Source of the DNA: Gemmatimonadaceae bacterium
GTDB taxonomy: Bacteria; Gemmatimonadota; Gemmatimonadetes; Gemmatimonadales; Gemmatimonadaceae
Assembly (NCBI GenBank): GCA_025357975.1
Contig: JANYKY010000116.1
Location: forward strand, 1 to 19,810
Direction of reading: 5' to 3'
DNA: 19,810 nucleotides
Below, piece after piece: positions 14,781 to 19,810 of the stretch (its first letter is position 1; the number at the start of each line of letters is the position of its first letter). The position numbers and the translations under genes are program-made. The notes beneath the pieces are model-generated. The model saw only the letters and a list, made by a program, of their open reading frames with translations, made no database searches and had not been told where the DNA came from.

Positions 14781-14786
14781 GTCGCC

Positions 14787-15698
14787 CTACGCTTGAGGGG
14801 AAGCCTCTCCGGCAGGGCGGCTCGTTCTGCCGCCCACAAGCAGGAGTATATCCCTCTCCAGCTGGTACTCCAGCGGCGTGTCAGCGCGTTCGGACTCTCC
14901 ATCAAAAGAAATTCTTGTGTGGCTGCGCTTCATCGAGATCTTGCAGCGTTCGACGATAAAAGCATCGAGCTCAGGCTCTCGCGACGCGGTTTTGACGCCC
15001 CGCGAGAAGGCGTCGAGCGCAAGGAAAAACAGCCGAGCGCGCCTGCGGCCTCTCACCACCATCACGTGAAGGCCACGTTTCCCGTTCTTGACCCGGCCGC
15101 CAAGAGTCGGAATTTTGAGCTCACGCTCTCCTACGGCGACGAATAAAAGCGGAGTGCGATAGATCTGCTTTTTCCCGTCGATCTCGATCTCCACAGCAAT
15201 CATTCGCATCGTGAAGAACGTCCAGATGCCTGCCAGAAACGTCCCGATCTTGTAACCGAACTTCGATTCGAGGCGGTCGCGCGTTTTCATGAACTGCACG
15301 TACGCGCCGATCGAGCTGGTCCCATGGAAAAGATTTTTCCCGACACGGCCGACGTCGACGAAACCGACTGCACTGGCCGCCGCCACTTTCGCCGCCTCAT
15401 CCAGGTCGGGCGGAAGCTCGTGATCCTTGGCGAAGTGATTGAGCGTCCCAGAGGGAAGAACGGCCAGCTCGACACCGGACCCAGCGACTGCTTCGACCGC
15501 AGTGCGGATTGTTCCGTCACCGCCGGCGATCAGGATCCGCTGCGGGCGTTTTTTGACCTCCGCGGAAATTTCATCCTTGAGCTTGTCGGGCTGCACCTCA
15601 CGAACGTCAAAAGGGCCCGAGGCTAATGCCTTGCGGGCCCCTTCCGCCGTGCCAGAGCTCGGGTTGACGAACGCCGGAATGCGCTGAGCGTCCGTCAT
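14787..15698 (-). CDS. Diacylglycerol/lipid kinase family protein (DAGK catalytic domain, YegS/LCB5-like)
   Basis: A 303-residue protein starting MTDAQRIPAFVNPSSGTAEG; the NPxSG stretch is the first nucleotide-binding element of the family. The GGDGT motif is at 59-63 and LPSGTLNHFAKD at 81-92, both classical for DAGK_cat. The C-terminal beta-sandwich includes VDVGRVG and the LFVAVGE region. It probably phosphorylates a lipid alcohol such as diacylglycerol at the inner membrane; the substrate is not predictable. I chose ATG 15698, with AAAGGGA directly upstream, over the longer open frame that runs back into the sigma factor gene. It is 13 bp from the sigma gene and 6 bp from glcD, so one mRNA may carry all of them. 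The tail ends RTSRPAGEASPQA, with no membrane segment. Confidence 0.9.
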   Translation of the reverse strand: MTDAQRIPAFVNPSSGTAEGARKALASGPFDVREVQPDKLKDEISAEVKKRPQRILIAGGDGTIRTAVEAVAGSGVELAVLPSGTLNHFAKDHELPPDLDEAAKVAAASAVGFVDVGRVGKNLFHGTSSIGAYVQFMKTRDRLESKFGYKIGTFLAGIWTFFTMRMIAVEIEIDGKKQIYRTPLLFVAVGERELKIPTLGGRVKNGKRGLHVMVVRGRRRARLFFLALDAFSRGVKTASREPELDAFIVERCKISMKRSHTRISFDGESERADTPLEYQLERDILLLVGGRTSRPAGEASPQA

Positions 15699-15711
15699 TT
15701 CCCTTTCTCGG

Positions 15712-16605
15712 TTAGTCTGCTGTCCAGAACCCCGACAATGCCGCACCATCCGGCGATTCCCGAAGCTTCTCGAATGCACGCTCGCGAATCTGACGGATTC
15801 GTTCGCGCGTAACACCCATGAGCGCGCCGATCTTCTCGAGCGTCATGGCGTCCGAACCCTGCTCGAGACCGTAGTACAGATGAAGGATTTTTCGCTCGCG
15901 CGGTGTCAGGTACTTTCTGAACACCTTGTCGATGAATTCCTTCATCAGGTGGAAGTCGGTGACCTCCTCGATCTCGTCGCCGTTCACTCCCGCGAAACGC
16001 TCGCCCAACGTGCAGGCTTCGCGATCCGAGCGATCGATAGGGGCGTCCAGCGAAATTTCGGTAGCGGACATCTGCTTCGCCGAACGTACGGCTTCGGGAG
16101 TTTCCTCGAGAAGGCGGCCGATTTCGTTGTCAGTGGGGTCGCGCTTGAGAACCTGGGAAAGAACTGTCTGAGCGCGGGCCAGCTTGATCAGCTGGGAATT
16201 CTGGTTGAGCGGGATTCTAACTGAGCGAGTTTGCTCGGCGAGCGCCTTGAGCACTGCCTGGCGGACCCACCATACGGCGTAGGAGATAAACTTTACCCCT
16301 TGCTCCGGGTCGAACTTCCGGACTGCCTTAAGGAGACCTTCGTTGCCGATGGCGACGAGCTCACTGAGGTCGAGGCCGTGGCCCTGATACTTTTTTACGT
16401 ACGAGATGACGAACCGCAAGTTGGCGGTAACCAGTCGTTCAGCCGCCTTTTCGTCTCCTGCCTGGGCACGTCGTGCCAACCGGCGCTCTTCCTCGGCGTC
16501 GGTTATCAGCGGGAGCTTCTGAATGTCTTGTAAATACTGGTCGAATGCGGTGGAGGGGGACGAACGGAAAAAACCTTTAGACTTGCTTTCGGTCGAAGTC
16601 TGCAT
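15712..16605 (-). CDS. RNA polymerase sigma factor, RpoD/SigA family (short form)
   Basis: A 297-residue sigma-70 protein. Region 1.2 (TAFDQYLQDIQKLPLI), region 2 with GNEGLLKAVRKFDP and FISYAVWWVRQAV (88-118, -10 recognition), region 3 (about 135-200), region 4.1 LTPRERKILHLYYGLE (233-248) and region 4.2 helix-turn-helix with GVTRERIRQIRERAFEKLR (264-282) are all present. Region 1.1 is missing, as in the roughly 290-residue primary sigma factors of Bacteroidota and Chlorobiota, so it could be the primary sigma or a group 2 factor; length alone cannot decide. Start at ATG 16603-16605 with GGGG upstream. It heads the tight series with the lipid kinase and glcDEF and has a candidate promoter at 16672-16700. 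Confidence 0.92.
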   Translation of the reverse strand: MQTSTESKSKGFFRSSPSTAFDQYLQDIQKLPLITDAEEERRLARRAQAGDEKAAERLVTANLRFVISYVKKYQGHGLDLSELVAIGNEGLLKAVRKFDPEQGVKFISYAVWWVRQAVLKALAEQTRSVRIPLNQNSQLIKLARAQTVLSQVLKRDPTDNEIGRLLEETPEAVRSAKQMSATEISLDAPIDRSDREACTLGERFAGVNGDEIEEVTDFHLMKEFIDKVFRKYLTPRERKILHLYYGLEQGSDAMTLEKIGALMGVTRERIRQIRERAFEKLRESPDGAALSGFWTAD

Positions 16606-16671
16606 TCACGCCCCAGATGAGTTTGTTTGCGCGAGCACTACAATGGCTCGCTCGTTTCACCTATCGGGCGC

Positions 16672-16700
16672 ACGTTAACGACCGCGTATGATTCGGTCAA
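16672..16700 (-). promoter_or_regulatory. Candidate promoter of the sigma factor gene
   Basis: On the minus strand TTGACC (16700-16695), a 17-base spacer and TAACGT (16677-16672) lie 66 bases before the sigma ATG. The -35 is good, the -10 weak (T, A and final T only). It would make the sigma, lipid kinase and glc genes one unit separate from the upstream genes. Confidence 0.4.
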
Positions 16701-16778
16701 CAGCCACTTTTCATGCCACGCGGAATTGTGATGTTGATTCGCAAATCATCGAGTTTTTTTGACGCTCGGGACCTTTTT

Positions 16779-16961
16779 TCAGGTAGGCGCTGGCGGATCT
16801 TTGGTTTTCGTTCGGCTCGTGCCAGTCAAAATGCCGATGCCTACCAGAATGATTACGCCAACGGCAATCCATGTTGTCGGCACACCAACAAGAAAGGCCG
16901 CAACCGCAAGGCCGATGATCAGGACGATAAACCCGATCAGGTAGGTACTGAATGACGACAT
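16779..16961 (-). CDS. Small two-helix membrane protein
   Basis: A 60-residue protein made of two hydrophobic segments (about residues 7-26 and 30-49) joined by a short VPTTW turn, with a charged Lys/Arg/Pro-rich C-terminal tail (TSRTKTKDPPAPT). It is a credible gene despite its size: AAGGAG (16971-16976) stands 9 bases before ATG, and the residue pattern is strongly membrane-like while the other frames give nothing. It resembles the many small hypothetical inner-membrane hairpin proteins; I cannot name a family. It lies 59 bp after the 3D-domain gene and 173 bp before the sigma gene, all on the minus strand. Function is unknown. Confidence 0.72.
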   Translation of the reverse strand: MSSFSTYLIGFIVLIIGLAVAAFLVGVPTTWIAVGVIILVGIGILTGTSRTKTKDPPAPT

Positions 16962-17020
16962 GGGATCGATCTCCTTAGTCTGTTACGTCTCTAGAAAGCA
17001 ATTAGAAGGCCAGCCGCTGC

Positions 17021-17689
17021 CTAATGCGGAAGCGGCGGCTCCTTCCTCGCAAGGCCGTCGATCATGTCAGCAACAGCTGAGAGATTCGGGATCCTGTCGA
17101 GTTCCACCAGAGTCGGGGGCAGGAAATGTTCTTCCTCCCTTGCGACGAGCACAGCCTTGCCTCGCTGCCGCCCGAAACGCTCGGCCTGGCTGCAGGACGG
17201 CGTCCAGATATCGAGCGTCGCACCAAGCACGTTGCCACCGGTATCATCCACCAGATACCGACCGAGGTACCGTCTTCCCATGAATACCTCGACGTAGCGC
17301 GCGAGCGGAAATATTCGTGGATCCGCGGCGACAATACCCGGACGCACGAATCGCCCGCGGCGGGTTGTTCCCTTGAGGCAATACTGAGTCAGCGTTATCG
17401 GAATTTCTTCGCCGGGCTCCGCTCTGGCGAAGCGGCGGGGGTCGGGAATTATGCCGCTCGCTCTCATTCTCAAGGCTTCGAGAGCGGATGCTCGATGATA
17501 TTGACCAGCGTCCCGAACGATTTTCTTTGCCGTTACGACCAATGGATCAAGCAGCGGCTCGGCGTATACGAGCACGGGGGCATGGACATATGCGGCACGG
17601 CCGACCGGAAGGCGGGCTGCGCCTGTTCCGATGAAAATGATGGCAACGAACAAGGCGACTCCCAGAATCATCGCATCGCCACGTTTCAT
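17021..17689 (-). CDS. 3D-domain protein (MltA-like double-psi barrel), membrane-anchored
   Basis: A 222-residue protein with a single N-terminal hydrophobic segment (MILGVALFVAIIFIGTGAA, about 7-25), either signal or anchor. The C-terminal half is a 3D domain: LTQYCLKGTTRRGRFVRPG, then VAADPRIFPLARYVEV and VDDTGGNVLGATLDIW with the conserved aspartates, then AERFGRQRGKAVL. This fold is shared with lytic transglycosylase MltA and Bacillus YuiC/YabE-type proteins, so a peptidoglycan-cleaving role in the envelope is likely, but relatives vary. No LysM or G5 domain is present. The ATG overlaps the aroB stop (ATGA), and GGGAGG inside aroB is seven bases upstream, so translation is coupled. The coupling to aroB does not suggest a shared pathway. 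Confidence 0.88.
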   Translation of the reverse strand: MKRGDAMILGVALFVAIIFIGTGAARLPVGRAAYVHAPVLVYAEPLLDPLVVTAKKIVRDAGQYHRASALEALRMRASGIIPDPRRFARAEPGEEIPITLTQYCLKGTTRRGRFVRPGIVAADPRIFPLARYVEVFMGRRYLGRYLVDDTGGNVLGATLDIWTPSCSQAERFGRQRGKAVLVAREEEHFLPPTLVELDRIPNLSAVADMIDGLARKEPPLPH

Positions 17690-18783
17690 GTCAGCACCTC
17701 CCGTACGATTTCGTCAGCCACGGATACAGTCCAACCAGAATCGGCGCCAGCCATTTTTCCGATCCTGCGCGGGAGAGAATATTGAATCGTCCCTCCGCGC
17801 GCTTTTTTGTCGGTCCGCATCACTTCGAGCATCCGGTCGGCGTCCAGGCCTGCAGGCAGCTCAACCGGAAGTCCAGCAGAAGCAACTGCACTTCGAATCC
17901 TCTCAGCCGTGCCCTTCTCGGCCACTCCGGCCAACTCGGCAATTCTTGCCTCTATGACCATCCCTATTGCAACTGCTTCGCCATGGGACAGGGTGAAGCC
18001 ACTCAAGATCTCCGCCGCATGACCCGCCGTGTGCCCGAAGTTGAGGACCTTGCGGAGCCCGCCCTCGTGCTCATCGCGTGAAACGATGGCCGACTTGATC
18101 TCAATGCTACCGACGACAAGAGCCGTCACCGAGTCACGAGCGTCATCGACCGAACCCTCAATTAGTGGAATGGAGCCGATGACCAGATCAAAATAGCGCT
18201 CATCGGCGATCACGCCATGCTTAAGTGCTTCGGCAAATCCTGTTCTCAACTCTCTAAGTGGAAGTGTCGCAAGGACTTGCGTGTCAACCAGCACACCATT
18301 TGGCTGGTGAAATGCCCCCACCATGTTCTTCCCCGACGGGGTATCTACCCCTGTTTTGCCGCCAATTGCAGAATCGATCATTGCGAGCAGCGTTGTCGGA
18401 ACATGAACTATCGGAATGCCGCGCATATAGGTCGCCGCGACGAACCCAGCGAGATCTCCGACTACTCCTCCACCAAGCGAAACCACTGCGGAATCGCGGC
18501 CGAGGGTTCGGGACAGCATCTCGTCGGTGAGCCACCCCCAGCTCCCGCGGGTCTTGCTCCCCTCACCAGCGAGAATGGCAAGAATGTCGTCGTGGTCCAC
18601 ACCGACGGATTCGGCGACAGCCGTACTATATAAAGGACCGACGTGGGAGTCGGTAATGATTACATAGCGAAATGCCGGAGCAACGTGCCGGACGAAATCG
18701 CCGATCGATTGCAGCGACCCCGGCCGAACAACGACCGGGTAGTGCAGCTCCGTCCCGATCGCCGAGGATGGAATCGCCGTCAA
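17686..18783 (-). CDS. aroB: 3-dehydroquinate synthase AroB
   Basis: A 365-residue enzyme of the shikimate pathway, converting DAHP to 3-dehydroquinate in the cytosol with NAD and a divalent metal. The NAD-binding region SLGGGVVGDLAGFVAATYMRG, the VPTTLLAMIDSAIGGKTGVD segment, the metal-binding region FAEALKHGVIADE, the LNFGHTAGHAAE segment and SHGEAVAIGM are all intact. The frame is open to a TTG at 18840, but that overlaps the cobalamin adenosyltransferase gene by 50 bases. TTG 18783 lies 7 bases after that gene's stop and gives the normal 15-residue lead into YPVVVRPG, so I prefer it; neither start has a good ribosome-binding site. The stop overlaps the next gene's ATG. It is the only shikimate gene in the window. 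Confidence 0.94.
   Translation of the reverse strand: MTAIPSSAIGTELHYPVVVRPGSLQSIGDFVRHVAPAFRYVIITDSHVGPLYSTAVAESVGVDHDDILAILAGEGSKTRGSWGWLTDEMLSRTLGRDSAVVSLGGGVVGDLAGFVAATYMRGIPIVHVPTTLLAMIDSAIGGKTGVDTPSGKNMVGAFHQPNGVLVDTQVLATLPLRELRTGFAEALKHGVIADERYFDLVIGSIPLIEGSVDDARDSVTALVVGSIEIKSAIVSRDEHEGGLRKVLNFGHTAGHAAEILSGFTLSHGEAVAIGMVIEARIAELAGVAEKGTAERIRSAVASAGLPVELPAGLDADRMLEVMRTDKKARGGTIQYSLPRRIGKMAGADSGWTVSVADEIVREVLT
17697..17702 (-). promoter_or_regulatory. Ribosome-binding site of the 3D-domain gene inside aroB
   Basis: GGGAGG on the minus strand, 7 bases before the ATG that overlaps the aroB stop. It supports independent or coupled initiation at 17689. Confidence 0.7.
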
Positions 18784-18790
18784 CCCAGCT

Positions 18791-19336
18791 TTACCAGGTG
18801 ACTTCTCCAGCGCCAGACCGGGTGTTAGCCACCCTTGCAAGACTGAACAGAAGATCTGAGAGCCTGTTGAGGTAGATCACGACTATCTGCGGAATCTCCA
18901 CATTGCGTTGGAGGTGGATTACACGCCGCTCTGCTCGCCGGCAAACCGTGCGCGCCACGTGCAGAGCTGCAGCTTTCGGCGTGCCACCCGGAAACACGAA
19001 TGCTCGCAATGGCTCGAGCTCCTGATCGCAGGCATCGATGGCCTGTTCGAGCTCACCGATTCGGCCGTCATGAACCTGCGCTTTCGCGAGGTGGTCGTGC
19101 ATCTTCTCGAGATCGGGCGTGGACAAGAGCGCGCCGATGCTGAACAGGTCTCGCTGGATCGGAACCAGCACTTCGTCGATGCGAGGCATTACCTCAACCG
19201 CGCGGGCGAGCCCGAGCACAGCATTGAGCTCGTCGACGTCGCCGTATGCTTCGACGCGTGGATCGTCCTTCGAAACTCGACCCCCGCCGAAAAGGCCGGT
19301 TTGACCCGTGTCACCGGTCTTCGTGTAAATCTTCAT
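18791..19336 (-). CDS. Cob(I)alamin adenosyltransferase, PduO type
   Basis: A 181-residue protein starting MKIYTKTGDTGQTGLFGGGRV, the signature opening of PduO-type ATP:corrinoid adenosyltransferases (ATP phosphate-binding loop). The second motif FVFPGGTPKAAALHVARTVCRRAERR carries the family's conserved Arg and Glu residues, and YLNRLSDLLFSLAR closes the five-helix bundle. It transfers adenosyl from ATP to cob(I)alamin, giving coenzyme B12, for cobalamin-dependent enzymes. The ATG at 19336 gives the exact family start; upstream in-frame Met codons would run into the divergent reductase gene. The gene begins the minus-strand series and is followed by aroB after 7 bases. The start lies only 28 bp from the reductase start on the opposite strand. 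Confidence 0.93.
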   Translation of the reverse strand: MKIYTKTGDTGQTGLFGGGRVSKDDPRVEAYGDVDELNAVLGLARAVEVMPRIDEVLVPIQRDLFSIGALLSTPDLEKMHDHLAKAQVHDGRIGELEQAIDACDQELEPLRAFVFPGGTPKAAALHVARTVCRRAERRVIHLQRNVEIPQIVVIYLNRLSDLLFSLARVANTRSGAGEVTW

Positions 19337-19351
19337 ATCGTCTAATCTCGC

Positions 19352-19357
19352 TATATT
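19352..19357 (+). promoter_or_regulatory. Candidate -10 box for a leaderless reductase transcript
   Basis: TATATT ends 7 bases before the reductase ATG, so transcription would start at or next to the A of the ATG. No Shine-Dalgarno sequence precedes the ATG. The -35 position (ATCTTC at 19329-19334) is poor, so the call is tentative. Confidence 0.35.
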
Positions 19358-19364
19358 CTCGACC

Positions 19365-19810
19365 ATGCACGAGATAAAGGACATCACGATAATCGGAGGC
19401 GGTCCGACCGGGGTTTTCGCCTCGTTCTATGCCGGAATGCGGGGCGCCACTGCCCAGATCGTCGATACCCTTCCTCAACTGGGTGGCCAGCTCACCGCGC
19501 TTTATCCGGAGAAGTACATCTTCGACGTCGCCGGATTTTCGAAGGTGTTGGCGAAGGATCTCGTCAACGATCTCGCGGCCCAGGCTGCCCAGTTCAAATT
19601 CGAGTCGTTTCTTGGACAGCATGTGATCGACCTGGTTGAAGAGGACGGTCACTTCGTGCTTGTGACGGACACTGATCGCTTCCCGACCAGATCAGTTCTG
19701 ATCGCGGCCGGCATCGGCGCATTTTCCGCGCGGCGCCTTCCACAGCCCTGCGCCAATGCATGGTATGGAAAGGGGATCTTCGACAATGTCGCCGATCCGG
19801 AAAAATTCCG
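19365..19810 (+). CDS. Ferredoxin/flavodoxin--NADP+ reductase, YumC type (N-terminal part, 3' end outside window)
   Basis: The first 148 codons are visible. The product starts with the FAD-binding dinucleotide motif DITIIGGGPTGVFASFYAG (6-24), followed by LPQLGGQLTALYPEKYIFDVAG, which is diagnostic of the thioredoxin-reductase-like ferredoxin-NADP+ reductases (Bacillus YumC, Chlorobaculum FNR) and differs from thioredoxin reductase, which has a CxxC. VLIAAGIGAFSARRL matches the family's IxAGxGAFxPRxL. These homodimeric flavoproteins pass electrons between NADPH and ferredoxin or flavodoxin. Full length would be about 330-350 residues. The start ATG 19365 has no Shine-Dalgarno sequence. It is divergent from the cobalamin adenosyltransferase gene with a 28-bp gap. 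Confidence 0.93.
   Translation, partial: MHEIKDITIIGGGPTGVFASFYAGMRGATAQIVDTLPQLGGQLTALYPEKYIFDVAGFSKVLAKDLVNDLAAQAAQFKFESFLGQHVIDLVEEDGHFVLVTDTDRFPTRSVLIAAGIGAFSARRLPQPCANAWYGKGIFDNVADPEKF

Noticed and set aside
16981..17050. Hairpin AGCCGC/GCGGCT around the 3D-domain gene stop as a terminator
   Set aside because: The stem is only 6 bp with a large loop and no T tract follows on the minus strand.
1..19810. tRNA, rRNA, CRISPR array or transposase genes
   Set aside because: I looked for T-loop GTTCRA motifs with matching stems, regularly spaced direct repeats and DDE-type proteins and found none that hold up.

Overview
The window looks like chromosomal DNA of a GC-rich, free-living, probably aerobic heterotrophic bacterium. 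Several protein types (the AAA+ ATPase with an Asn-Glu Walker B, a tiny Met-rich lipoprotein, a short RpoD-like sigma factor without region 1.1) would fit a Gemmatimonadota soil or sediment lineage. That placement is inference from style and content, since no marker gene settles it. There are no transposases, tRNAs, rRNAs or CRISPR arrays. Almost all genes are housekeeping or general metabolic genes.

Layout. (1) 1-2048, plus strand: the 3' end of an M1 aminopeptidase (leukotriene A4 hydrolase-like), overlapped by a truncated metallo-beta-lactamase-fold gene, then a FabZ-like hotdog protein whose catalytic His position is Ser, then an uncharacterised 175-residue protein. (2) 2026-3567, minus strand: a two-gene unit of a VOC-type ring-cleaving dioxygenase and a TMEM175-like potassium channel. 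(3) 3663-7036, plus strand: monoacylglycerol-lipase-like hydrolase, exported 1-Cys peroxiredoxin, threonine aldolase and a short-chain dehydrogenase. (4) 7232-8683, minus strand: a magnesium-chelatase/MoxR-type AAA+ ATPase without the VWA partner such genes often have. A 248-bp divergent region with a good sigma-70 promoter separates it from a small Met-rich lipoprotein gene (8932-9150, plus). (5) 9182-10180, minus strand: ygfZ. It shares one bidirectional terminator with the lipoprotein gene, and the hairpin lies inside the last codons and stop of ygfZ. (6) 10181-10811: a 631-bp gene-free stretch full of repeats and inverted repeats. (7) 10812-19336, minus strand: a long co-directional series in transcription order: cobalamin adenosyltransferase, aroB, 3D-domain protein, small two-helix membrane protein, sigma factor, diacylglycerol-kinase-like lipid kinase, glcD, glcE, glcF. 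(8) 19365 to the window end, plus strand: ferredoxin/flavodoxin-NADP+ reductase (YumC type), cut by the window edge.

How the genes work together. GlcD, GlcE and GlcF form the classical glycolate oxidase (FAD subunits plus Fe-S subunit), with GTGA overlap between glcD and glcE and a one-base stop/start gap between glcE and glcF. The lipid kinase and sigma factor genes lie 6 bp and 13 bp upstream in the same direction. AroB (shikimate pathway) and the 3D-domain protein overlap by ATGA. The rest are single-function enzymes without an obvious common pathway.

I did not find a convincing new multi-gene system. The points most worth following are the hairpin-rich intergenic region at 10181-10811, the FabZ homologue lacking its catalytic His, the broken metallo-beta-lactamase gene with an unexplained downstream reading-frame tail, the orphan AAA+ ATPase, and a possible leaderless promoter for the reductase.
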